Source of the DNA: Deltaproteobacteria bacterium
Lineage (GTDB): Bacteria; Desulfobacterota; Desulfobacteria; Desulfobacterales; SURF-7
DNA: 18,300 nt
Assembly (NCBI GenBank): GCA_019307665.1
Contig: JAFDJC010000019.1
Coordinates: 1 to 18,300, forward strand
Direction: 5' to 3'
Positions within the stretch are counted from its first letter, which is position 1. Each line of letters begins with the position of its first letter. The position numbers were made by a program, and so were the translations under genes. Below, piece by piece: positions 6,544-14,372 of this stretch. The notes under the pieces are model-generated. The model saw only the letters and a list, made by a program, of their open reading frames with translations. It was not told where the DNA came from and did no database searches.

Positions 6544-7260
6544 ATGATGTCATTAATGAAATATGAAATAGACGGACAGGTAGCAATCCTTACCTGGAAC
6601 AGTGGAGAAAATCGATACAACCCCGACTTTTTAAAAACTCATCTTAACACCATGGCAGAAATCGAAGAAAAAACCGACGCCCGCGTGCTTGTTGTTCGAT
6701 CTGCCCATGAAAAAATCTGGTGCAATGGAATCGATCTAGATTGGCTGGCTCCGCTTGTATTTGAGGGAGACAAAGAACCTATAAAAAAATTCTTCTTCCA
6801 ACTAAATGATTTTTTCCGGAGTTTTCTTACCAGCCCTTTGATTACGTTAGCTTGTATGAATGGCCACACATTTGCCGGTGGCGTCATGGCAGCTTGCACC
6901 TGCGACTATCGTTACATGAGAAGCGACCGTGGATTTCTCTGTATTCCTGAAGTGGACCTGGGCATGCGTTTTCTTCCCGGCATGCTGGCCATTTTGAAAA
7001 ATTCCATCCCCGGCCACACCATCAAAGATATGGCACTTTCCGGCAGGCGGTTGACGGCAGAGCAGTGTCTGGCTGCAGGCATTATCCAGAAAGCGTGTCA
7101 TATGGACGAATTGCTGGATGAAACGCTGGCTTTCGCCGGAACACTAATCAAAGAGCGTGCCGTAGTGGCTGCCATCAAAAGGGATCTGTATTCTGAAGTG
7201 CTAAGAGTGATGGACATTGAAGACCCAGTGGTTATTCACGCAGGCGAGTGGAGTGTTTAA
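6544..7260 (+). CDS. Enoyl-CoA hydratase/isomerase family protein
   Basis: This is a crotonase-fold enzyme of 238 residues, somewhat shorter than typical hydratases (about 260). The first oxyanion-hole segment is CNGIDLDWLAP (60-70) and the second is GHTFAGGVMAACTCDYRYM (108-125). The motif PEVDLGMRF has E136 at the place where Δ3,Δ2-enoyl-CoA isomerases keep a single catalytic glutamate, while the second hydratase glutamate is not apparent. This favours a delta-3/delta-2 enoyl-CoA isomerase or a related acyl-CoA enzyme over a hydratase; the exact reaction is inferred. GAGGAGG at 6536-6542 is so close to the first ATG that translation may begin at the second ATG (6547) or at 6556. No fatty-acid oxidation genes adjoin it. 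Confidence 0.9.
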   Translation: MMSLMKYEIDGQVAILTWNSGENRYNPDFLKTHLNTMAEIEEKTDARVLVVRSAHEKIWCNGIDLDWLAPLVFEGDKEPIKKFFFQLNDFFRSFLTSPLITLACMNGHTFAGGVMAACTCDYRYMRSDRGFLCIPEVDLGMRFLPGMLAILKNSIPGHTIKDMALSGRRLTAEQCLAAGIIQKACHMDELLDETLAFAGTLIKERAVVAAIKRDLYSEVLRVMDIEDPVVIHAGEWSV

Positions 7261-7347
7261 GATCGTTCCTGTCTTGTAAACTGAACAATGCCTGATCGAA
7301 TGTGGAAATTCTTGAAGGTGTTGCGGTAGTTTAAGGACAAGTTATGA

Positions 7348-7779
7348 ATGAACGAAATGTCAATGCTGAAAATATCAAACAAAGTTACTATCCCAAATGC
7401 TGAAATCGAATTTCATGCCATTCGTGCCCAAGGCGCAGGCGGTCAGAATGTCAATAAAGTTTCATCGGCTGTCCATCTGCGCTTTGATATCAAGAAGTCC
7501 TCACTTCCAAAACTTTATAAAGAAAAACTATTGGGGCTCAAGGATCAACGTATTTCAAACGATGGCGTTATTGTAATCAAGGCACAAAAGTATCGTACTC
7601 AAGAAAAGAATAAAGACGATGGCTTGGATCGATTGCAAAATTTAATAAAAAGCGTGATGGTTCAGCACAAACATAGAAAGGCAACAAAACCTACCAGAGG
7701 CTCGGAAAAGAAACGCCTGGATAGTAAAACTAAGCAAGGTCGATTAAAAGCATTGCGAGGAAAGGTCGATTCCGGCTAA
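7348..7779 (+). CDS. arfB: Peptidyl-tRNA hydrolase ArfB (YaeJ), alternative ribosome-rescue factor
   Basis: ArfB releases nascent chains from ribosomes stalled on mRNAs without a stop codon. It places a GGQ motif in the peptidyl-transferase centre and a basic tail in the mRNA channel. The 143-residue product shows AIRAQGAGGQNVNKVSSAVH (GGQ at 31-33), HLRFDIKKSSLP, and ISNDGVIVIKAQKYRTQEKN. Its lysine/arginine-rich tail KPTRGSEKKRLDSKTKQGRL closely follows E. coli ArfB. Family homology starts at the methionine at residue 6, but AAGGA at 7333-7337 fits the ATG at 7348 better, so five extra residues are likely. The domain-2 recognition region of RF1/RF2 is absent, which rules out a release factor. 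It is a single-gene unit. Confidence 0.94.
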   Translation: MNEMSMLKISNKVTIPNAEIEFHAIRAQGAGGQNVNKVSSAVHLRFDIKKSSLPKLYKEKLLGLKDQRISNDGVIVIKAQKYRTQEKNKDDGLDRLQNLIKSVMVQHKHRKATKPTRGSEKKRLDSKTKQGRLKALRGKVDSG

Positions 7780-8018
7780 TTGTATAATCATCACACTTAA
7801 ATTTACAAACTCAAACCCAGTGTCCACTTTTGGGGGGAAGAATCATTGTTATCTCTCCTTGTAAAATTAATCAAATTTGACTTTTTTTACATTATAATCT
7901 AACGTAATATTCCAATTAATCTTTTATGCATATCTGTGAAAAAAGTTGAAGGTTAATGAATAATGTTATGTTTTAAATAGACCATAGAAATTTATAATAC
8001 TAGCAAGGAGAAATTGAG

Positions 8019-8126
8019 ATGGCCGACAAGGGGAAAAAAGATAAAGGCAAGCGAGAAGAACAGAAAAAAGGCAAGCATTCACTCAAGGAGAAACGGAAAC
8101 AGAAAAAAGATAAAAAAAATAAATAG
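8019..8126 (+). CDS. 35-residue lysine-rich small protein
   Basis: ATG 8019 follows an excellent ribosome site, CAAGGAG at 8004-8010. It opens 35 codons ending at TAG 8124. The product begins MADKGKKDKGKREEQ and ends KQKKDKKNK; nearly half the residues are lysine and there is no hydrophobic core, so it should be disordered and very basic. Similar short proteins occur, to my recollection, in many proteobacteria next to unrelated genes. Binding to nucleic acid or ribosomes is a reasonable guess but is not shown. An 8-bp inverted repeat (AAACAATC/GATTGTTT, 8200-8218) downstream may end its transcript. Its neighbour ArfB has a similarly basic tail, though no link is evident. Confidence 0.6.
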   Translation: MADKGKKDKGKREEQKKGKHSLKEKRKQKKDKKNK

Positions 8127-8348
8127 TCGATGCGCCGGAGACCACATTCAACCTCACGTCCTATCTTTGTTATCACTACACCGTAGCGCTTAAAAACCCA
8201 AACAATCAAAGATTGTTTCTGCAAAACGCATAATGCGATCAATTAGTGTATTGCGATCTCCATTCTGACTGCTTACCATCATACAGGGTTCTGTTAATTT
8301 GTAAGAAAGGTTGAAAAGATTGGGTTATTATAAGGTGCATTCAATTCC

Positions 8349-8377
8349 TTGACACACAATTGTATCTTGAATATAAA
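8349..8377 (+). promoter_or_regulatory. sigma-70-type promoter of the mechanosensitive channel gene
   Basis: TTGACA (8349-8354), a 17-base spacer and TATAAA (8372-8377) form a near-consensus promoter 54 bases before the channel's ATG. Transcription would start near 8384, leaving a short leader that contains the AAGGA ribosome site at 8416-8420. Confidence 0.65.
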
Positions 8378-8430
8378 AAGACAACTGAAACCAATCAAAA
8401 CGCCCCTGCAGAAAAAAGGAAAGACATCAA

Positions 8431-9648
8431 ATGAGCATTGAAACAATAAAATCTTTTTTTGACCATCACCAGCTTATTGGCCAAACTCTCTTAATCTGCG
8501 GTGTATTATCATTAAGTTTTATTTCTTATTTTATTACAAAACACTTCATAATAAAGGCCTTATCAAGCTATATTAAGAAAACAAAAACCAGGTTCGACGA
8601 CATTCTGCTGCAAAAATCAATTTTAAGACAGTTATCCCTAATAGCTCCTTTGGTTATTATTTTCAGTTTTTCACATGTTTTTCCATTGGCAGGAGATCTG
8701 ATAAAAAGAATTACTGTTGCCCTTATTTCATGGCTGGTCTTAATAACAGTGGGTTCTTTGTTAACAGCTCTGAATGAACTGTATCTAACCCTTGAGATAT
8801 CAAAAAACCGCCCTATTAAAGGCTATATTCAGGTCGCAAAACTCATACTGTATTTAGCAGGCGCAATTTTCATTATCAGTACCCTTCTAGGGCGTTCACC
8901 CTTGATAGTATTAAGCAGTTTCGGCGCATTAACAGCAGTGCTTCTTGTAATATTCAGGGATACAATTCTTTCCTTTGTTGCAAGTCTCCAAATCACATCA
9001 AACGATCTTATCAGGGTCGGAGACTGGGTGGAAATTCCCAAATACGGAGCTGACGGTGATGTCATTGATTTTGCTTTGCATACAGTAACAATCCAGAACT
9101 TTGATAAAACTCTTACGATATTACCAACGCATAAACTTATTGAGGAATCATTTAAAAACTGGAGGGGGATGAAGCAAAGTGGTGGCAGGCGTATTAAACG
9201 ATCCATCAATATTGACATGGAAAGTATAAAATTCTGTGATGACCGGATGATTGACAAATTCAAAAAGATTCACCTGATAGCTGATTATACTAAAATCAAA
9301 GAGGAAGAAATTGCAAACTTCAACAAAGAAGCTGGTATTGACACAAGCGTTATGGTCAACAGACGAAGGATGACAAACATTGGGACGTTTCGGGCTTATG
9401 TTAAAGCATATCTTGAGAATAATAAAAAAATTCATAAAAATATGACTTTTTTGGTGCGTCAGCTTCCACCTGGCTCAAATGGCCTTCCTTTGGAAATATA
9501 TGTATTCACGAACGATACGGTATGGGCCAAATATGAAGAAATACAATCGGATATTTTCGATCATATTCTTGCAGTTATCCCGGAATTTGAACTTCATGTT
9601 TTCCAGAACCCCACCGGCAGAAATTTTGAACGATTGTCTTCTTCCTGA
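8431..9648 (+). CDS. ybdG: MscS-family mechanosensitive channel, YbdG type
   Basis: This is an inner-membrane channel that opens under membrane tension to release solutes during osmotic down-shock. The 405-residue protein has about five membrane segments (roughly 15-40, 66-88, 92-115, 132-154 and the pore helix 157-186). The pore helix carries SSFGALTAVLLVIFRDTILS. The following beta domain contains GDWVEIPKYGADGDVIDFAL, then NFDKTLTILPTHKL and SFKNWRGMKQSGGRRIKRSI, which is characteristic of the E. coli YbdG miniconductance subfamily rather than of MscS itself. Length is close to YbdG (about 415). The start is fixed by AAGGA at 8416-8420. It is monocistronic, with its own strong promoter, and convergent with the downstream ATPase gene. 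Confidence 0.93.
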   Translation: MSIETIKSFFDHHQLIGQTLLICGVLSLSFISYFITKHFIIKALSSYIKKTKTRFDDILLQKSILRQLSLIAPLVIIFSFSHVFPLAGDLIKRITVALISWLVLITVGSLLTALNELYLTLEISKNRPIKGYIQVAKLILYLAGAIFIISTLLGRSPLIVLSSFGALTAVLLVIFRDTILSFVASLQITSNDLIRVGDWVEIPKYGADGDVIDFALHTVTIQNFDKTLTILPTHKLIEESFKNWRGMKQSGGRRIKRSINIDMESIKFCDDRMIDKFKKIHLIADYTKIKEEEIANFNKEAGIDTSVMVNRRRMTNIGTFRAYVKAYLENNKKIHKNMTFLVRQLPPGSNGLPLEIYVFTNDTVWAKYEEIQSDIFDHILAVIPEFELHVFQNPTGRNFERLSSS

Positions 9649-9720
9649 AAAACAGAAAACTTGTTTAAAATGAAAAAAATAAAGCTTAGAAAAATGTTTG
9701 ATAAAAGGGGCTCATAGGAG

Positions 9721-10881
9721 TCAATGTTCTGTCGCAAACATATGTGGCGGAATTACCTGAACACCTTGTTTATATGGGTATGGCGAATCTACCGGTGCTA
9801 CGATCCAGACCTCATCAATTTCCAGGTCATTTAATGCATTCCAGAAACTGCGCTTGACATCGGGTGAAGTGGAAACCTTTATTTCAACGGCAATCCTGCG
9901 CTGCCCCTTTACAAGAATCAGATCGATCTCAGCACCAGATGCACTGCGATAGAAATACGACTTCCAATCAGGATATGCGGCCACAATATTTTCAATCACA
10001 AAACCCTCCCACGATGCGCCATAGACTGGATGTCCCAAAAGATCATTGTGGCTCTGGATTCCCAAAAGGGTATGTAGCAGTCCTGTGTCCCGCAAAAAAA
10101 TTTTGGGTGATTTAACAAGACGCTTTTTTAAGTTAGCGTGATATGGCTGAAGCACCCGCAATACATAAGTCTGCTCCAATAAAGCCGTGTAGGAATTTAT
10201 AGTATGGTGGCTAACGCCCAGCGATTCGCCAAGGTTGGAGCGATTTAAAAGCTGCCCATGGATATGGGCGCACATCTGCCAAAAACGGTCAAGTCTACGG
10301 GCCGGGATGTTAAATCCCAGTTGTGGAATATCCCGCTCGAGAAAAGTACGTATAAAATCCTCCCGCCACTCGTAACTGTCTGTTTCATTATTTGCCAGAT
10401 AACTCCGAGGGAACCCTCCCTTTAACCAGAGACTTTGCCGGGTTTGTGAGGCAGGCGCCTGATCTATCTCTCTAAGCGAAAACGGGGTCAACTCGACAAA
10501 CGCGATCCGACCGGCAAGGGTTTCCGAAGTTTGTTTTATAAGATCGGGGGATGCTGAACCTAAGATTAAAAACTGTCCGTTTTCTCCATTGCGATCGATT
10601 TTCGATCGCATCTCTGAGAATATCTCCGGCACACGTTGGATTTCGTCCAGGCAAATGAGCTGTTCGTCATTAAGATTGAAAAACGCTTCGGGGTCCCGCA
10701 GTTTGTTCAAATCAGCACGACGTTCCAGGTCCAGGTAAACGGCTTGATCTACATCGGCAATGATAGTACGAGCCAGTGTGGTCTTGCCGCACTGACGGGG
10801 ACCTAGTATGGCTACAGCCGGCATGACTTCAAGCTTATGCCGAATTTTTTCTGTTATTGCACGCGGGATAAAATGCTTCAT
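9721..10881 (-). CDS. AAA-family ATPase with C-terminal DUF4143 domain
   Basis: This is a 386-residue stand-alone ATPase of the AAA_14/DUF4143 group, widespread, frequently transferred and of unknown cellular role. Counting from the chosen start, Walker A is GPRQCGKT (27-34) and Walker B is LICLDE (75-80), followed by the sensor-like LILGSAS. A winged-helix-like stretch (NLGESLGVSHHTINSYTALL) follows at about 215-235. The C-terminal DUF4143 part has a PD-(D/E)xK nuclease-like pattern: E318, D320 in GAEIDLILVK and E333, K335 in AVEIKVS. The frame extends upstream to a TTG at 10938, but family homology begins at MKHFIPR. A good promoter ends six bases before that ATG, so I chose 10881 and expect a leaderless message. 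No partner gene adjoins it. Confidence 0.9.
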   Translation of the reverse strand: MKHFIPRAITEKIRHKLEVMPAVAILGPRQCGKTTLARTIIADVDQAVYLDLERRADLNKLRDPEAFFNLNDEQLICLDEIQRVPEIFSEMRSKIDRNGENGQFLILGSASPDLIKQTSETLAGRIAFVELTPFSLREIDQAPASQTRQSLWLKGGFPRSYLANNETDSYEWREDFIRTFLERDIPQLGFNIPARRLDRFWQMCAHIHGQLLNRSNLGESLGVSHHTINSYTALLEQTYVLRVLQPYHANLKKRLVKSPKIFLRDTGLLHTLLGIQSHNDLLGHPVYGASWEGFVIENIVAAYPDWKSYFYRSASGAEIDLILVKGQRRIAVEIKVSTSPDVKRSFWNALNDLEIDEVWIVAPVDSPYPYKQGVQVIPPHMFATEH

Positions 10882-10887
10882 AATGGA

Positions 10888-10916
10888 ACTATAACTTCCG
10901 ATTTGCATAATGTCAA
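10888..10916 (-). promoter_or_regulatory. promoter implying a leaderless mRNA for the DUF4143 ATPase
   Basis: Read on the minus strand: TTGACA (10916-10911), exactly 17 bases, TATAGT (10893-10888). Six bases then separate the -10 box from ATG 10881, so transcription should begin at or next to the A of the start codon. No Shine-Dalgarno sequence precedes this ATG, which agrees with leaderless translation. Confidence 0.6.
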
Positions 10917-11190
10917 ACCAAAAAGATAGTTTTGTCAAAAAAAGATGGTTAAGGGTTCGCGAGCCCTAAGGATAAATGCTCCCAAAATAAAATTGTCAAT
11001 TTTTTGTTCTTTGAAAAATTGAAGCCTGCATTGTAAAGAACAGGACTTTCCCCAAAAACAGAGTTTAAGCATTGGCAAACGTATTAAATTCGGGCGTTGA
11101 GCCGGATTAGCAAGTGGAAAAGCCATTTTTTGATAAATTTTTAGGAAATTTTCAAAATATTTTTGTAAGACGATAAAATGGATGACGGGT

Positions 11191-11216
11191 GATGCCGGCA
11201 ACTCGTTGCCGGCATC
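11191..11216. repeat. perfect 11-bp hairpin
   Basis: GATGCCGGCAA (11191-11201) and TTGCCGGCATC (11206-11216) are exact reverse complements around a CTCG loop. The GC-rich stem stands out in AT-rich surroundings. There is no T run on either side, so it is not a classic terminator. It may be a REP-like element unrelated to the one at 5144. Confidence 0.6.
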
Positions 11217-11339
11217 CGAAGGACAAGAAACTATCCAAAAAAAAGTCTCTGCCGATACATTCCCTTTCTCTTTTTAAAACCAACCAGTATTCAAACTGTT
11301 CTTTGTTGTTTTGAAAATGAAATCACCATTATTTATGAA

Positions 11340-11447
11340 AGAGCTTTAGCTCTGATCAATATATCACTATTCAAAATCGGATATATAAATAGTGCTCTCA
11401 TTTGAAGAGCTCAAGGAAGTTCAGCATCCCTGGGGTTTATATTGATC
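11340..11447. repeat. nested inverted repeats, candidate structured RNA or small mobile element
   Basis: The outer arms GATCAATATA (11354-11363) and TATATTGATC (11438-11447) are perfect complements. Inside are CACTATT/AATAGTG (11365-11371 and 11388-11394) and GCTCT/AGAGC (11394-11398 and 11406-11410). Just outside on the left is a tight hairpin AGAGCT-TT-AGCTCT (11340-11353). Together they give a branched fold of about 108 bases. I recognise no RNA family. Confidence 0.45.
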
Positions 11448-11595
11448 TTTGCTGTTACCAAACCCTTAATTTGCGACTTCCTTTGCCGATCAACAAGGCA
11501 GGATTAACTGCTATAATACAAAATGCCATATTTTTTTAGGTTCATCAACCTTCCGTTTTTGCTATAAGTGAACAAAGGCTTCTTGTGCTGGCGCA

Positions 11596-11616
11596 CCCAG
11601 ACAAAATTTGTCTGGG
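11596..11616. repeat. 10-bp palindrome
   Basis: CCCAGACAAA and TTTGTCTGGG are exact complements around a single A. The flanks show further weak pairing (GCGCAC/GTGTGC). It could be the core of a miniature repeat or a protein site upstream of kdsD. Confidence 0.5.
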
Positions 11617-11759
11617 CCACCCAAACGTGTGCTATCCATTCCTTTTTTAAGTGAAAAAAAATTGGGGAAAATCCAGTGTAAAGAAAGCTTGATTTTATTT
11701 CAGCTAACTGGCATTTTAAAGACTTAAATAACATTTAACAATATATCAGGGATTTCACA

Positions 11760-12740
11760 GTGATTATACAACAGGCAAGAGAAGTTCTGAAAACAGAAGC
11801 TGAAGGCATTTTGAATTTAATCGACAATATTGACATTAATTTTGTAAAAATGGTCGATTTGATATGCAAATCAAAGGGCCGCCTGATTGTAGGAGGAATA
11901 GGAAAATCAGGAATTATCGGTCAGAAAATAGTCGCCACATTAAACAGCACCGGAACCCGGTCCACATTTCTGCACCCGGTTGAAGCAATGCATGGAGACC
12001 TTGGAATGGTTGGCAAAAACGATATTTTCATTGCACTTTCCAGCAGCGGTGAAACCGAAGAGCTAAACGCCCTTCTCCCCAACATCAAACGCATTGGATG
12101 CAAAATCATTGCGTTTACCGGCAATTTTGATTCGACTCTTGCACAGCACAGTGATATTGTAATTAATGTTCGGATCGACAAAGAAGCATGTCCTTTGGGA
12201 CTTGCGCCGACCACCAGTACAACCGCGCTGCTTGCCATGGGGGATGCCCTGGCAGTAACTCTTATCAATAAAAAAGAATTTAAGCCGAGTGACTTTAAAA
12301 GATTCCATCCCGGAGGTGCTTTAGGCAAACGTCTCACCCTTAAAATTTATGACATCATGCTAACAGGCAAAATGATTCCTTCCGTTCATGATGGGACCCT
12401 TATGAAAGACGCACTAACCAAAATAGACGAGTATAATCTTGGCGTAACACTTGTTGTAAGCAAAAAGAATATACTTTCCGGTATTATTACGGACGGTGAT
12501 ATCAGGCGCTTTGTGCTAAAGGAGGAGTCGATCCTTGGGCATGCAGTTGAAGATATTATGACAAAAAATCCCCTTAATATACATCATGACAACCCTGTAT
12601 ATGATGCTCTCAACATCATGGCAAAACATCAAATTACGGTTTTGCCGGTGACAGATGCATCAGGTAATGTGAAAGGAATTCTTCATCTGCATGATATCCT
12701 CGGCAAAGGCGCATTTGAATTCACAGGAAAACCGGATTGA
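11760..12740 (+). CDS. kdsD: D-arabinose-5-phosphate isomerase, KdsD/KpsF family
   Basis: This enzyme interconverts D-ribulose-5-phosphate and D-arabinose-5-phosphate, the first step toward Kdo, in the cytoplasm. The 326-residue length matches E. coli KdsD (328). The SIS domain (about 36-180) contains GGIGKSG, HPVEAMHGDLGM, SSSGETEE, KEACPLGLAPTTSTT and FHPGGALGK. Residues equivalent to the catalytic K, E, E and H are K49, E98, E142 and H183. Two CBS domains follow (about 200-255 and 267-320), probably regulatory. Translation starts at GTG 11760, with AGGGA at 11748-11752 as ribosome site. Phosphofructokinase follows 173 bp downstream with its own promoter. WaaA, which uses the pathway's end product, is encoded nearby on the other strand. 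Confidence 0.95.
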   Translation: MIIQQAREVLKTEAEGILNLIDNIDINFVKMVDLICKSKGRLIVGGIGKSGIIGQKIVATLNSTGTRSTFLHPVEAMHGDLGMVGKNDIFIALSSSGETEELNALLPNIKRIGCKIIAFTGNFDSTLAQHSDIVINVRIDKEACPLGLAPTTSTTALLAMGDALAVTLINKKEFKPSDFKRFHPGGALGKRLTLKIYDIMLTGKMIPSVHDGTLMKDALTKIDEYNLGVTLVVSKKNILSGIITDGDIRRFVLKEESILGHAVEDIMTKNPLNIHHDNPVYDALNIMAKHQITVLPVTDASGNVKGILHLHDILGKGAFEFTGKPD

Positions 12741-12775
12741 TCGATAAAATTCAAAATTCAACTCAAAATTCAATA

Positions 12776-12803
12776 TTGACTATTCATTCCTATTTATTAT
12801 AAT
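12776..12803 (+). promoter_or_regulatory. promoter of the phosphofructokinase gene
   Basis: TTGACT (12776-12781), a 16-base spacer and a perfect TATAAT (12798-12803) lie just after kdsD. They give a leader of about 100 bases before the ATG at 12914, so pfk need not depend on kdsD transcription. Confidence 0.6.
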
Positions 12804-12913
12804 CTATGTACAATTTCTTTATAGGCAACACCTAACCTGGTCAAACCGAAACCCTCCGACCGCAAAACCTTGTGTGGCGGACAGGCATTTCATCTACTGG
12901 CAGGAGGTCACTA

Positions 12914-14236
12914 ATGGAATTTGATAATATAGACACAAAAATTTTTACACTCGGCGACCCGAAAATAGACTCACCTATTCACAAAGAGCCTGATACAATA
13001 GATCGTCACTTTGTCTCAGACGATGATAAAGTACTTATTTATGTTAAAGAAAAATTGATAACCGCTATGTGGGACAAGGCATTAACACCGCCGGCATTTG
13101 AGCTGGCAGGCCCCAGAAGCAAAATATACTTCGATCCCAGTAAAATCAGATGCGGTCTAGTCACCTGTGGTGGATTATGCCCCGGACTTAATGATATAAT
13201 CCGGGCAGTCGTGCTGGAGCTATATTACCGTTACGGCGTTCGAAATATTTACGGTATCAATTACGGCCTGCAGGGGTTTATCCCAAAATACGGCCATGAT
13301 GTTATCGACCTGACGCCAACACATGTCGAACGTATTCTTGACATGGGTGGTTCGGTGCTGGGTTCGTCCCGAGGGCCCCAGGATATTGCTGAAGTGGCAG
13401 ATTCTCTTGAAAGAATGAATATTGGAATCCTTTTTATGGTCGGAGGTGACGGCACATTGATGGCTGCCGGAAAGATAGCCGATGAAATTTTAGAAAGAAA
13501 CCTTAAAATTGGTGTCGTTGGAATACCCAAAACAATAGATAACGACATTTATTTGGTTTCCCGATCCTTTGGTTTTGACACCGCAATCGATGTTGCGACA
13601 CAGGCAATCAGGGGAGCCCACAACGAAGCCGAAGGATATCCTAACGGAATCGGCCTCATAAAACTCATGGGACGTCATTCCGGTTTTATTGCAGCAACAG
13701 CGGCACTGGCACAGCAGGATGTTAATTTTGTCCTGATTCCGGAGGTCGATTTTGAACTTGAAGGCCCCAACGGGTTGCTGACGAAACTCGAAAAGCGGCT
13801 TAAAAAAAGAAAGCATGCCGTAATCGTTGTTGCCGAAGGCGCGGGACAAAAGTTCTTTCAATCCGACAAGGAAGTAGACGCTTCAGGGAATATAAAATTG
13901 GACGATATCGGCCTGTTCCTAAAAGAAAAAATTAACGAATATTTTAAAGCCAAAAATATGGAAGTCTCTTTAAAATATATCGATCCCAGCTATATGATAC
14001 GAAGTCTTCCTGCAAATGCGAATGATAGCGTCTTTTGTGGTTTTCTGGGTCGCGATGCTGTTCATGCCGGAATGGCGGGGAAGACAAAGTTGATCATTGG
14101 CCACTGGAACAATCATTTTGTCCATGTTCCAATAGAATCATCAGCCGGAAATCGCAAGTGTGTCAGTCCCCATGGCAAGTTATGGCGGACCGTTCTTGAA
14201 TCCACCGGACAGGGAACGCTGGCGAATGAAACATGA
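12914..14236 (+). CDS. pfkA: 6-phosphofructokinase, plant-like group III, predicted ATP-dependent
   Basis: This enzyme phosphorylates fructose-6-phosphate to the 1,6-bisphosphate in glycolysis. The frame opens at 12872, but AGGAGGT at 12903-12909 and family length point to ATG 12914, giving 440 residues. Motifs are GGLCPGLN (86-93), GGDGT (177-181), GIPKTIDND (203-211), LMGRHSGFIA (251-260) and VAEGAGQ. The Gly in GGDGT (rather than GGDD) predicts ATP use, while Lys in PKTIDND is usual for PPi enzymes. The G-plus-K combination, together with KYIDPSYMIRS and the sequence near VHVPIESS, is typical of plant ATP-PFKs and their bacterial relatives. The phosphoryl donor is therefore inferred. It is convergent with waaA across a REP element. 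Confidence 0.93.
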   Translation: MEFDNIDTKIFTLGDPKIDSPIHKEPDTIDRHFVSDDDKVLIYVKEKLITAMWDKALTPPAFELAGPRSKIYFDPSKIRCGLVTCGGLCPGLNDIIRAVVLELYYRYGVRNIYGINYGLQGFIPKYGHDVIDLTPTHVERILDMGGSVLGSSRGPQDIAEVADSLERMNIGILFMVGGDGTLMAAGKIADEILERNLKIGVVGIPKTIDNDIYLVSRSFGFDTAIDVATQAIRGAHNEAEGYPNGIGLIKLMGRHSGFIAATAALAQQDVNFVLIPEVDFELEGPNGLLTKLEKRLKKRKHAVIVVAEGAGQKFFQSDKEVDASGNIKLDDIGLFLKEKINEYFKAKNMEVSLKYIDPSYMIRSLPANANDSVFCGFLGRDAVHAGMAGKTKLIIGHWNNHFVHVPIESSAGNRKCVSPHGKLWRTVLESTGQGTLANET

Positions 14237-14290
14237 TGATGCCAAACACGATGATGACAGTCGAATAAAAGTCAAAAAATCATTTATTGT

Positions 14291-14364
14291 CATTACAGCG
14301 AAAGCCGTAATCCAGTTATTACATTGGCCTCTGGACTCCGGCTTTCGCCGGAGTGACGGGATTG
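14291..14364. repeat. REP/BIME-type palindromic repeat, copy 2, between convergent genes
   Basis: Two facing REP units: a degenerate arm at 14291-14315 (ATTACAGCGAAAGCCGTAAT) and a full unit at 14331-14364 that is the exact 34-base reverse complement of 5144-5177. The full unit forms a 7-bp stem with a tetraloop. It fills the gap between the 3' ends of pfk and waaA and may act as a two-way transcript end. Confidence 0.75.
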
Positions 14365-14372
14365 GGATTTTT

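Larger units (their letters stand above)
10939..11759. other. Gene-free region with several inverted repeats
   Basis: About 820 bp lie between the divergent DUF4143 ATPase and kdsD. Two minus-strand open frames (10935-11201 and 11504-11734) lack ribosome sites and show phenylalanine/lysine-rich composition typical of AT-rich noncoding DNA, so I do not annotate them. The region holds three separate inverted-repeat structures, listed individually. A TATAAT at 11512-11517 lacks a matching -35 box. Confidence 0.5.

Noticed and set aside
7993..7998. TATAAT just upstream of the lysine-rich small gene
   Set aside because: It is too close to the ribosome site (8004-8010): a transcript starting there would lose the Shine-Dalgarno sequence. 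There is also no -35 box.
10935..11201. 88-codon minus-strand open frame
   Set aside because: No ribosome site, overlaps the start of the promoter region, and ends in AT-rich sequence; judged chance.
11504..11734. 76-codon minus-strand open frame
   Set aside because: It runs through the 11596 palindrome, has no ribosome site, and its composition is typical of noncoding DNA.
11921..12337. 138-codon minus-strand frame inside kdsD
   Set aside because: Shadow of the kdsD coding sequence, which has complete family motifs on the plus strand.
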